32,072 bases of DNA from JAMXLO01 sp035492535 (lineage in GTDB: Bacteria > Pseudomonadota > Alphaproteobacteria > Acetobacterales > Acetobacteraceae), in the NCBI GenBank assembly GCA_035492535.1, contig DATJJM010000111.1, positions 1 through 32,072 of the forward strand, read 5' to 3'. The position numbers were made by a program, and so were the translations under genes. A model generated the notes under the pieces. That model was not told the origin of the DNA and made no database searches. It worked only from the letters and a program-made list of their open reading frames with translations. Shown piece by piece: positions 1 to 7,508 of the stretch; position 1 is the first letter of the stretch; each line of letters starts with the position of its first letter.

Positions 1-293
1 CCGTGCGCGATCAGCGCATTGTTGGCGCGATAGCCGATATCCGCCTTCTCCGGAAACACCGGCTTTTCCCCACGCCGTTCCGCCATTTCACGGATATGCG
101 CCGCATAGTTGATACCCGCCGCATAGAAGGTGCGCGGGATCACCGGCACCTCCAGGGTCACATCGGCCATCTTGTAGGTTTTGCCGGTGGCGCTGTGCGT
201 GCCCCAGGGTTCGCCGGTGATCTCGCTGACGGTATCGCCGTTCAGCGAGCCATAGGACGTGCGGCCACCGGCCGTGAAACGGATCCAACGCAT
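1..293 (-). CDS. Fumarylacetoacetate hydrolase (FAH) family protein, 5' part only
   Basis: This reading frame stays open from an ATG at 293 to the left edge, so only about the first 97 residues are visible. The segment reading AAGINYAAHIREMAERRG, followed by a KPVFPEKADIGYRANNALI-like stretch, matches the N-terminal part of the FAH fold catalytic domain. Members are metal-dependent C-C hydrolases, decarboxylases or hydratases acting on 2-oxo acids in aromatic or sugar-acid breakdown. The acidic metal ligands lie beyond the window. The start sits 1 bp beyond the stop codon of the upstream dioxygenase gene, so the two are almost certainly co-transcribed. The exact substrate cannot be told from this fragment. 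Confidence 0.85.
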   Translation of the reverse strand, partial: MRWIRFTAGGRTSYGSLNGDTVSEITGEPWGTHSATGKTYKMADVTLEVPVIPRTFYAAGINYAAHIREMAERRGEKPVFPEKADIGYRANNALIAH

Positions 294-294
294 G

Positions 295-1203
295 TCATGC
301 CACCATCAGTTCGCGCACCGGGCGCAGGAAATCGGGATCGAACACCTTGGTCGCCATCACCTGGCAACGCCGCATCAGCCTGATCTCATCCGGACCATAG
401 TCGGCGATCGCGCGATGAATCGTTCCAAGATGGTCCCACACCAGCAGGTCATTCTCTGTCCAGGTGTGGATGTAGCGGAACCGTGGCTCGAGCTGGAAGG
501 CGAAGAGATATTCCAGGATCTCGTCGCTTTCGCTCTGCGGCACGCCATTGATGCGCATCGCGTAACCAGGGTTCGCGTACAGCACCTTGCGGCCGGTGAT
601 CGGGTGCGTCAGGAACAGCGGATGCACCACCGGAGGGCGCTGCCTGCGTTGCAGCTCGCTCATCGGCGGCCGCGTCGATCCCTTGTCGCGCCGCATGTGC
701 TCCCAGAACTTCTCGAAATCATGGGTCGCAGTCGCATCCGCGTAACGCGTCCTGATGTCCTCGGGCAGCGCGTCATAGACAGCGTGCATGTTGGAGAACT
801 CGGTGCCGCCGAGCGGCACGCCATTCCGCCGCGGAATGCGGATGCCGTACAGCACGTTCACGAAGCCCATCACGTCGCGATACGACATGTCGGTATGCCA
901 GTCCTGACCCGCATCGGGCAGGCCGACATACTTGCCGTTATCCTTCAGGTTGGAGAGTGTGCCCACGTGGGCGTAGTTGGCCTTGGCGATTTCCGGCGCC
1001 TCGCTGGGACCCTGGATATCGCCAAACCGCTCCGAAAACGTGCGGAGATCGCCCAGGTCGATCTGCTGGTCAGGAAAGCGCAGCACGCCATGATTGCCCA
1101 GCGCCAGCAGCACTTGCGCAAATTCCTGGTCCGACATGCGCTTCACGTCGATGCCATGGATCGTGGCACCCAGGATCGCGCCGGTGGGTTCTATTGTGAG
1201 CAT
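295..1203 (-). CDS. TauD/TfdA-family 2-oxoglutarate-dependent dioxygenase
   Basis: The 302-residue protein has the TauD/TfdA length and layout. The iron-binding HxD is H103-T-D105 in WHTDMSY, the distal histidine is H263 in GTIHRA, and R275 lies 12 residues further on, where the family binds 2-oxoglutarate. These non-heme iron enzymes couple decarboxylation of 2-oxoglutarate to substrate hydroxylation, often releasing sulfite, an aldehyde or an alcohol. The ATG at 1203 has a GGGAGG ribosome-binding site about 8 bp upstream. The gene follows the methyltransferase by 66 bp and abuts the FAH-family gene, so it belongs to the catabolic end of the transporter operon. The substrate is unknown; taurine is not implied, because the family is broad. 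Confidence 0.9.
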   Translation of the reverse strand: MLTIEPTGAILGATIHGIDVKRMSDQEFAQVLLALGNHGVLRFPDQQIDLGDLRTFSERFGDIQGPSEAPEIAKANYAHVGTLSNLKDNGKYVGLPDAGQDWHTDMSYRDVMGFVNVLYGIRIPRRNGVPLGGTEFSNMHAVYDALPEDIRTRYADATATHDFEKFWEHMRRDKGSTRPPMSELQRRQRPPVVHPLFLTHPITGRKVLYANPGYAMRINGVPQSESDEILEYLFAFQLEPRFRYIHTWTENDLLVWDHLGTIHRAIADYGPDEIRLMRRCQVMATKVFDPDFLRPVRELMVA

Positions 1204-1269
1204 CGCCGTGCCTCCCTCACGATGAGGATGCCAGAGTGTAAGGCAGGTTCGCGATCCTGGGAAACACCG

Positions 1270-1848
1270 TCAGCGCGGGCGCAAAAACGGGATCAGCGCC
1301 GGCACCTCGCGGCGATAACGTGTGTAGGCATCCCCGAACTCCTGCGTGAGGAACGCCTCCTCGATGCCGATCTTGTGCACGAACGCCGCTGCGACCAGCG
1401 CCACGGCGAGGATACTGCGCACTTCACCCTGCGCTATCGCCGTGCCGAGGATTGCCGCCAGCAGGCCCGTGTAGATCGGATGGCGAACCAGGCGATAAGG
1501 CCCCTTCCGGATCAGCTCGTGATCCTGCTTCAGCGTCACGATGCCGCTCCAGTTGCCGCCAAGCGAGACGCGCGCGGAAATCGACACTGCGATTCCGGCC
1601 AGGACCAGCGCGAAGCCCAGCCAGAACGTAACCAGGTTATGCGGCAGAACCAGGATAACGAGATAACGACCGGCAAGCTGGCTCGAGGACAACAGGATGA
1701 CGGCAAGCATCAGAGGAAGCATGTGGGAAATGCGCGATCCGATTGTCTCCCGGCGTCGCGTGGCTTTCCCGCTGACGGCCGCGGCGAGCCAGAAGACGCC
1801 GAAAGCGACCCAGAGCGCAGTGATGGAGTAACGGTAGAAGAGCTGCAT
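1270..1848 (-). CDS. Integral membrane methyltransferase, isoprenylcysteine/phospholipid methyltransferase type
   Basis: The 192-residue product is very hydrophobic, with about four to five membrane segments. It carries the ICMT/PEMT signature: GPYRLVRHPIYTG near the middle of the C-terminal half, then EEAFLTQEFGDAYTRYRREVP near the end. In characterised relatives these residues bind S-adenosylmethionine and the substrate carboxylate or headgroup at the membrane. The frame is open up to 1947, which would overlap the ATPase gene. I chose the ATG at 1848 because it has an AGGGA ribosome-binding site and starts directly before the first membrane helix. It lies 32 bp after the transporter ATPase gene on the same strand. 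Bacterial members mostly have unknown substrates. Confidence 0.82.
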   Translation of the reverse strand: MQLFYRYSITALWVAFGVFWLAAAVSGKATRRRETIGSRISHMLPLMLAVILLSSSQLAGRYLVILVLPHNLVTFWLGFALVLAGIAVSISARVSLGGNWSGIVTLKQDHELIRKGPYRLVRHPIYTGLLAAILGTAIAQGEVRSILAVALVAAAFVHKIGIEEAFLTQEFGDAYTRYRREVPALIPFLRPR

Positions 1849-1880
1849 GACCGCCGTCCCTTCATCGACAACGGGTTCTG

Positions 1881-2810
1881 TCAGGCCAGCAGGCACTCCA
1901 CAAGCCGGCCGTGGCGCACAATGCCATCCGGCGCTTCCCGGCCACATCGTTCTTCCGCCATCGGACAGCGCGGATGAAACCGACAGCCGGGCGGGATATT
2001 GGCCGGATCGGGATAGCTCTCTCCCAGGCCGACATCGGGAATGCCCAACTCTGGCTCCGGCGTCAGCACCGACGCGAGCAGCGCGCGTGTATACGGATGA
2101 CGCGGATCGCGGAACAGGGCATCCACCGGTGCCTGCTCGACGAACCGGCCGAGATACATCACGGCAACATCGGTCGCGATGTGCTCCACCACGGCCAGGT
2201 TATGGCTGATGAACAGATAGGTCAGGCCCAGGTCGCGCCGCAGTTCGGCAAGCAGGTTGAGGATCTGTGCCTGCACCGACACGTCCAGCGCGCTGGTCGG
2301 TTCATCGCACACCACGATGCGCGGATGCAGCACCAGCGCCCTGGCGATCGCCACCCGCTGGCGCTGGCCACCGGACAGCTGAGCCGGCCGCCGTTCGGCC
2401 ATCTCGGCCGAGATGCCCACGCGCTCCAGCATCTGCATGACGCGATCGCGCTGCTTCGCTGCGGGGATGTCACCCTGTGCGGCCAGCGGCAGCCGGACGA
2501 TGTCGCGCACGCGATGCCGCGGGTTGAGCGAAGAGAACGGGTCCTGGAACACCGGCTGGATCAGCCGCGCACGTTCGCGCCGATCCATGCTGGCCAGGCT
2601 GCGACCATCCACCAGTACCTCGCCGCCGGTTGGCGGTATGAGGCCGAGTATGACTCGCGCCAGTGTCGACTTCCCGCATCCCGATTCGCCGACGATGCCC
2701 AGCACGTCGCCCTCAGCGAGAGTGAACGACACGCCATCCACCGCATGCACGACACGTTGCGGTGCACGGAATTCGCGACGGACATCGCGAAGCTCGACCA
2801 CACAGGTCAT
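1881..2810 (-). CDS. Peptide/opine-type ABC transporter ATPase, OppF/DppF type
   Basis: This is the second ATPase of the transporter. With the ATG at 2810 as residue 1, the Walker A motif GESGCGKST spans about residues 41-49. It is followed by the Q-loop FQDPFSSLNPR, the signature LSGGQRQR, Walker B IVVCDEPTSALD and the H-loop ISHNL. The C-terminal oligopeptide-transporter domain is present (HPYTRALL and a late cluster of cysteines, C-R-F-H-P-R-C). An ATG six codons upstream is possible, but the start at 2810 overlaps the TGA of the preceding ATPase gene (ATGA), as at the other junctions in this operon. The product should power uptake of a peptide or peptide-like solute at the inner membrane. 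Confidence 0.93.
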   Translation of the reverse strand: MTCVVELRDVRREFRAPQRVVHAVDGVSFTLAEGDVLGIVGESGCGKSTLARVILGLIPPTGGEVLVDGRSLASMDRRERARLIQPVFQDPFSSLNPRHRVRDIVRLPLAAQGDIPAAKQRDRVMQMLERVGISAEMAERRPAQLSGGQRQRVAIARALVLHPRIVVCDEPTSALDVSVQAQILNLLAELRRDLGLTYLFISHNLAVVEHIATDVAVMYLGRFVEQAPVDALFRDPRHPYTRALLASVLTPEPELGIPDVGLGESYPDPANIPPGCRFHPRCPMAEERCGREAPDGIVRHGRLVECLLA

Positions 2811-3766
2811 GCGGCGTCGAGGCGACACAGATAATCATGGCCCGGAGCAGCCGACTTGCGCGGGACAACGCGCGCGCAATCGGGAATGGCATGATCGCAG
2901 CGGTCGCGAAACGCGCATCCCACGAATCCCGGCGCGATCCGCGGCACCACGCCCGGGATGCTGCCGAGCGGCTCATCGCGCCGCACACTGCCGGGCACCG
3001 GAATGCAGCGCAGCAGGCCGCGTGTATACGGATGTGATGGCGCACTGAACAAGGCAGCAGTCGGCGCACTTTCCACGATCTCGCCCGCGTACATGACGGA
3101 CACGCGGTCCGCCATGCGTGCCACGATCCCGAGGTCGTGGGTGATCAGCAGCAGCGCCAGTCCCAGCTCTCGTTGCAAGCTTTGCAGAAGCCGCAGGATC
3201 TGCGCCTGCACGGTGACATCCAGCGCCGTGGTCGGTTCGTCGGCTATCAGCAGCTCCGGCTCGCACATCAGCGCCATGGAGATCATGACGCGCTGGCGCA
3301 GTCCTCCCGACAACTGATGAGGATACTGCTTCAGCCGCATACCAGGTGCGGTGATCCCTACGCGCGCCAGCAGCTCGGCAGCGCGATCCAGCGCGGCGGC
3401 CCGCGAGACTCGCCGATGGCGTTCCAGTACCTCGGCCATCTGCGAGCCGATCGTATAGGCGGGGTTCAGGCTGGTCATCGGCTCCTGGAAGATCATCGCC
3501 AGCTTGTCGCCACGGACGCGCGACATCTCACGCTCGGACATGCGCATCAGGTCATAGTCGTCGAAGCGCAGCACATCCGAGGAACGCTGTGCCGTGCGCG
3601 CGAGCAGGCCCATGATGGCAAGCGCCGTCACCGACTTGCCGCAGCCTGATTCGCCCACCAGGCAATGGGTCTCGCCACGCGCAACGCCAAGCGAAATACC
3701 ACGCACGGCAGCGACACCGGTGCCGAAGGTGACGCGCAGATTGGCTGCCTCGAGTATCGGCGTCAC
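2807..3766 (-). CDS. Peptide/opine-type ABC transporter ATPase, OppD/DppD type
   Basis: The 319-residue protein starts at a GTG (3766) whose bases overlap the TGA of the upstream permease gene (GTGA). The open frame continues much further upstream, but that extension is only the opposite reading of the permease gene. Walker A is GESGCGKSV (residues 38-46), followed by FQEPMTSLNPAY, LSGGLRQR, LLIADEPTTALD and ITHDLGIV. The C-terminal HPYTRGLL segment and a cysteine pair motif (C-A-F-R-D-R-C) are typical of the OppD/DppD group. It pairs with the next ATPase gene as a heterodimeric motor. Confidence 0.93.
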   Translation of the reverse strand: MTPILEAANLRVTFGTGVAAVRGISLGVARGETHCLVGESGCGKSVTALAIMGLLARTAQRSSDVLRFDDYDLMRMSEREMSRVRGDKLAMIFQEPMTSLNPAYTIGSQMAEVLERHRRVSRAAALDRAAELLARVGITAPGMRLKQYPHQLSGGLRQRVMISMALMCEPELLIADEPTTALDVTVQAQILRLLQSLQRELGLALLLITHDLGIVARMADRVSVMYAGEIVESAPTAALFSAPSHPYTRGLLRCIPVPGSVRRDEPLGSIPGVVPRIAPGFVGCAFRDRCDHAIPDCARVVPRKSAAPGHDYLCRLDAA

Positions 3767-4584
3767 GCGCGGCCCGCGTGGAGACTGTCGCGCAGCCCGT
3801 CGCCGAGTAGGTTGATGCCGAGCACGAGCACGAACAAAGCTATGCCCGGTATCATGATGACCCATGGACTGAAGAACATGTAGTCCTTGCCTTCGGCGAT
3901 CATCAGTCCCCATGACGGCAGCGGCGGCGGCACACCGAGACCGAGGAACGACAGCGCCGCTTCCAGCAGGATGGCCAGCGCCATTTCCAGCGTGGCAACG
4001 ACAATCAGCGGGGAGACGATGTTGGGCAACACCTCGCGCAGCATGATGTGCAGGCGCGACGCTCCAGCCGCGCGAGCGGCCGCGATGTAATCCAGATTCC
4101 GCACCTGCATCGTGGTGGTACGGGAAACGACAGCGAAGCGCTCCCACAGCAGCAGGCCGAGCGTCAGGATCACCACCGTGAGCGAGCTGCCAACCAGAGC
4201 CACGACCGTCAGTGCCACCAGGATCAAGGGGATCGAAAGCCGGCACGTGATCATGAACATCACCACATCGTCCACGCGGCCGCCGAAGTAGCCGCCCAGC
4301 ACGCCCAGCGTGATCCCGATGAATCCGGAAGTGATGACAGTGAAGATGCCGATCGCCATCGATATGCGCGCGCCGAACAGCAGCCGGGAAAGATAATCTC
4401 GCCCCAGTTGATCGGTGCCGAACGGATGCGCCGGCGAGCCGCCATCCATCCATTCCGGCGGAATCATCCGCTGCATGAGGTCCTGCGCAAAGGGATCATG
4501 CGGCGCGACCAGCGGTGCGAAGATGGCGGCCAGCAGTACGATCAGGATGATGCAGCCGCCAAATGCCGTGACAACGTGCCTCAT
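3763..4584 (-). CDS. Peptide/opine-type ABC transporter permease, DppC type
   Basis: The 273-residue product begins MRHVVTAFGG with a first membrane helix, followed by a short periplasmic segment ending in HPFGTDQLGRDYLSRLL, the hallmark of DppC/OppC permeases. The cytoplasmic EAA loop, which docks the ATPase, reads EAA-like around YIAAARAAGASRLHIMLREVLPN. The start is set at the ATG at 4584, which overlaps the TGA of the upstream permease gene. The longer open frame (to 4995) is an out-of-frame reading of that gene. It forms the membrane channel together with the DppB-type subunit. Confidence 0.93.
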   Translation of the reverse strand: MRHVVTAFGGCIILIVLLAAIFAPLVAPHDPFAQDLMQRMIPPEWMDGGSPAHPFGTDQLGRDYLSRLLFGARISMAIGIFTVITSGFIGITLGVLGGYFGGRVDDVVMFMITCRLSIPLILVALTVVALVGSSLTVVILTLGLLLWERFAVVSRTTTMQVRNLDYIAAARAAGASRLHIMLREVLPNIVSPLIVVATLEMALAILLEAALSFLGLGVPPPLPSWGLMIAEGKDYMFFSPWVIMIPGIALFVLVLGINLLGDGLRDSLHAGRA

Positions 4585-5498
4585 GCAGCGCGCAGCCGCG
4601 GATCCAGCACCGCATTCATCGCGTCGGCAAACAGCGTCAGCGCGATGTAGATCATTGCCAGGATCAGCACGACGGCCTGCACCACGGGAAAGTCGTTCTT
4701 GCTGATCGATTCCCAGGCCAGATACCCGACGCCGTGCAGTGCGAAGATTGCCTCGATGACAATGGAGCCGCCGAGCATGAAGCCAAGCTGCACCGCCGCG
4801 ACCGACACAACCGGCATTGCCGCGTTGCGCAGCGCGTGCTTCAGCACGATGGAGGCGGTGGACAGCCCCTTGGCGCGCGCCGTGCGTATATAATCCGATG
4901 ACAGCGCATCGATCATGCCGGTTCGCGTCAGGCGCATCAGCGCCGGGATCGCTGAGAACGCCAGTACAATTCCCGGCATGATGTAGCCCTGCCATTCGTC
5001 AACGCCCGAGATCGGCAGAAGCTGCAGCTTCAGTCCAAGCCAGATGATCAACACCAGCGCCAGCCAGAAGCTGGGCATCGCCTGGCCGAGCAGCGCGACG
5101 ATACCGATCACCCTGTCCGGCAGCGAGCCCTCGCGCATTGCCGCGATGATGCCGAGCGGAATGGCCGTCACCAGAGCGATCAGCAGCCCCGTCAATCCGA
5201 GGGTCAGCGTGATCGGCATGCGATCGGCGATCAGCCTGGCGACCGGCGCATGATACAGATAGGAACTGCCGAGATCGCCCTGCGCCGCATGCCCCGCCCA
5301 GTCGACGAATTGCACAGGCAGTGGCCGATCCAGGCCATAATTCTTGCGAACGGTTTCGATGTCCTGCGCAGTGGCATTCGGCCCGGCGATGGATATCGCC
5401 AGGTCGCCGGACAGCCGCGTCAGCGCGAAACTGATCACCAGCACGGTGAGGCACACAAGCAGCGCCAGGATGGCGCGGCGGACCAGGAATTGCAGCAT
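4581..5498 (-). CDS. Peptide/opine-type ABC transporter permease, DppB type
   Basis: The 305-residue protein shows the DppB/OppB pattern: an N-terminal helix (FLVRRAILALLVCLTVLVIS), a periplasmic region with NYGLDRPLPVQFVDW and DLGSSY, then five further helices. The EAA loop is DYIRTARAKGLSTASIVLKH. It is the first gene of the transporter operon, and no solute-binding protein gene is attached to it. Its start lies 67 bp from the start of the divergent enolase-superfamily gene, so the two probably share a regulatory region. Confidence 0.93.
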   Translation of the reverse strand: MLQFLVRRAILALLVCLTVLVISFALTRLSGDLAISIAGPNATAQDIETVRKNYGLDRPLPVQFVDWAGHAAQGDLGSSYLYHAPVARLIADRMPITLTLGLTGLLIALVTAIPLGIIAAMREGSLPDRVIGIVALLGQAMPSFWLALVLIIWLGLKLQLLPISGVDEWQGYIMPGIVLAFSAIPALMRLTRTGMIDALSSDYIRTARAKGLSTASIVLKHALRNAAMPVVSVAAVQLGFMLGGSIVIEAIFALHGVGYLAWESISKNDFPVVQAVVLILAMIYIALTLFADAMNAVLDPRLRAA

Positions 5499-5510
5499 GC
5501 GCTCAGCCTA

Positions 5511-5523
5511 GGTTGCGGCAACC
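5511..5523. promoter_or_regulatory. Perfect palindrome in a divergent promoter region, candidate operator
   Basis: GGTTGC and GCAACC face each other across a single G, giving a 13-bp perfect inverted repeat. It lies 13 bp upstream of the transporter operon start codon and 43 bp upstream of the enolase-superfamily gene. The position suits a dimeric repressor or activator controlling both directions. No regulator gene is visible nearby, so the assignment is inferred from symmetry and position alone. Confidence 0.4.
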
Positions 5524-5565
5524 GCGCCCGGCAAGTATTGGCGAGGCGCAAGAGAGGAGCCGGCC

Positions 5566-6663
5566 ATGAAGATCACCGCGATCGAGACCTACTGGACCCG
5601 CATCCCGTTCGACATGGGCGGCGAGCCGGCAACGCAAGGCGGCCTCAACTGGCAGACGATGAATACCGTGTGGCTGCGGGTCATCACCGACCAGGGCCTC
5701 GAAGGTTGGGGCGAAGCCTTCGGCCACGCCTCGGCGGCGGCAACCAAAACCGTGCTTGAAACGCAACTCGCCCCTCTGGTGATCGGTCAGGATGCCCGCG
5801 ACATCGGCGGTCTCCGCACGCGCCTTTCCAAGACCCTGCACGGTTTCGGCCGCAACGGCTCACACATGTTCGCGCTGTCAGCGCTGGACATCGCGTTGTG
5901 GGACATCGCGGGCAAGGCAGCCAACCTGCCGCTGTGGCGGCTGTTCGGCGCAACACCCGTCTCGCACCTCACCTCGTACGCCAGCCTGCTCCGTTACGGC
6001 GCCGCCCCAATGGTGGCGGCCGCCTGTGAACGTGCCGTCAGCCGTGGCTATCGCGACATCAAGTTGCACGAGATCACCGTCCCCGAAGTGCGCGCTGCAC
6101 GACAGGCCATCGGACCGGATGCGCGGCTCATGGTCGATACCAACTGCCCGTGGACCGTGTGGGAGGCGATCGACATGGCGCACCGGATGCGCGAATACAA
6201 CCTGACCTGGCTGGAAGAGCCCGTATCACCACCCGGCGACCACAAGGGCCTCGCGCGCGTCCGCCGTGAAGGCGGCGTGCCGATCGCCGCAGGCGAGAAC
6301 GCCGCCGGCCTGCACGATTTCCTCGCCCAGTTCGAAGCCGGCGCTATCGACGTCGCACAGCCCAGCGTGATCAAGATCGGCGGCCCCTCTTCCATGCTGG
6401 AAATCGCCGCGCTGGCGAAGGTGCACGGCGTCCGCGTGGTGCCGCACAATGCGTATTTCGGCTCGGGCTTCCTCGCCTCGCTGCACGTCAACGCGACCAT
6501 CGCGCCGGATGCGCCGTTCGAACGGCTGTTCATCGACCTGGAGGCGAGCCCGCTCGGCGAATGGGTCGTAGCAAAGGACGGAAAGATCAAAGTGCCGGAC
6601 GGCCCGGGCCTCGGCTGTGATCCGGATATGTCTGTCCTGAAGCGCTACCTCGTCAGCGCCTGA
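5566..6663 (+). CDS. Enolase-superfamily enzyme, mandelate racemase/muconate lactonizing type
   Basis: The 365-residue product has the N-terminal capping domain followed by the (beta/alpha) barrel. The three metal ligands are in place: D191 (MVDTN), E217 (WLEEP) and E244 (AGEN). The second-strand acid/base motif is K166-L-H168 rather than the usual KxK. H294 (VPHNAY) occupies the position of the catalytic histidine of mandelate racemase, but the partner aspartate position is S267 (QPSVIKIGG). Family members abstract the proton next to a carboxylate, and most in this branch dehydrate sugar acids. The ATG follows an AGAGGAG ribosome-binding site. Divergence from the transporter operon suggests that the transported compound or its breakdown product is the substrate. 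Confidence 0.88.
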   Translation: MKITAIETYWTRIPFDMGGEPATQGGLNWQTMNTVWLRVITDQGLEGWGEAFGHASAAATKTVLETQLAPLVIGQDARDIGGLRTRLSKTLHGFGRNGSHMFALSALDIALWDIAGKAANLPLWRLFGATPVSHLTSYASLLRYGAAPMVAAACERAVSRGYRDIKLHEITVPEVRAARQAIGPDARLMVDTNCPWTVWEAIDMAHRMREYNLTWLEEPVSPPGDHKGLARVRREGGVPIAAGENAAGLHDFLAQFEAGAIDVAQPSVIKIGGPSSMLEIAALAKVHGVRVVPHNAYFGSGFLASLHVNATIAPDAPFERLFIDLEASPLGEWVVAKDGKIKVPDGPGLGCDPDMSVLKRYLVSA

Positions 6664-6856
6664 GGATAGACAATGGTGCAATTCATTCAATTGGCCGGCA
6701 AAGGCCTGGTCGGCCCGGAAATAGCTGACAGAAACGTCGCCACCCTGCAAATTTACCAGTTCCGTCATGCCCGATGACACGGCAATCTGAATGGACAGCA
6801 CGCGTGGATCATGGCTCTACCGGCCGGCGTTTCGTTGGCCGCTTAGGATGATTGGG

Positions 6857-7426
6857 ATGAAACTGCCTTCATGGCTCGCCGCGTCTTTGCTGTTGCCGTG
6901 TGCAGCCCTGGCAAGTCCTCCCATTCAACCTAAACCAACCATTCTCGCCCCCGTGACCTCGGACTGCATATCCTCGCCGTTCGGACCACGCGTGCTGCCC
7001 AATCATCCCTTGGCGGGAACCTATCATTATGGCATCGACATGCCCGCGCCCGCCGGAGCTCCGATCCGCGCCGTGGCCCAGGGCACCGTCATCCGCGTTC
7101 AGCGCAAAGGACCGGGCGGCCTGGAAGTTCTCGTGCAGCACAACGGCTTCGTCGGCATCTACAGCCATTTCGGCATGGTCGCGCCTGCAATCGCCGAAGG
7201 GCAGCGTTTCGTCACCGCGGGTGAGAAAATCGGCGTCGTTGGTCAGAGCGGTGTGACGTACGGGATGCACGTCTACTTTGAGATGCTGATGAACGGGCAC
7301 GCTGTCGATCCAGCGCCGTTCCTCGGCCTGCCGTTGTGCAACGGCGGGGTGATCCGGCGCGCGAGTGACATGCTGGCGTCCGACGGCAAGATACCACCGA
7401 CACATCATTACGCCGGATTGCGCTGA
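6857..7426 (+). CDS. Secreted M23/LytM-type peptidase-like protein with altered zinc site
   Basis: The 189-residue protein begins with a clear signal peptide (residues 1-19, cleavage after ALA), then an M23-type beta-sandwich domain. The HxxGxD motif is present as H57-Y-G-I-D61, and the catalytic-type histidine is H104 in YSHFG. The last motif, normally HxHFE, reads H138-V-Y140-F-E, so one zinc-ligand histidine is replaced by tyrosine. The start was chosen at the ATG at 6857, with AGGA 8 bp upstream, in preference to ATGs at 6848 and 6791. The protein may cleave peptidoglycan cross-links weakly or not at all, and may act instead as a binding or activating factor, as known for EnvC/NlpD-type LytM proteins. 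Confidence 0.85.
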   Translation: MKLPSWLAASLLLPCAALASPPIQPKPTILAPVTSDCISSPFGPRVLPNHPLAGTYHYGIDMPAPAGAPIRAVAQGTVIRVQRKGPGGLEVLVQHNGFVGIYSHFGMVAPAIAEGQRFVTAGEKIGVVGQSGVTYGMHVYFEMLMNGHAVDPAPFLGLPLCNGGVIRRASDMLASDGKIPPTHHYAGLR

Positions 7427-7508
7427 GCTCCGTCAGGTCGATCGTATCAGTTGTAACAAGCCTGCCGGATCGCTGATCGGGTCAGACAGCAACGCCAGGA
7501 GTGCTCCA

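Noticed and set aside
259..1977. 572-residue open frame on the plus strand
   Set aside because: It lies antisense to the dioxygenase and methyltransferase genes, is rich in Arg/His/Ala, and shows no family motif. It is a by-product of G/C-rich third positions.
3767..4995. Apparent N-terminal extensions of the transporter ATPase (to 4453) and permease (to 4995)
   Set aside because: The extensions are out-of-frame readings of the preceding permease genes. The real starts overlap the upstream stop codons (GTGA and ATGA).
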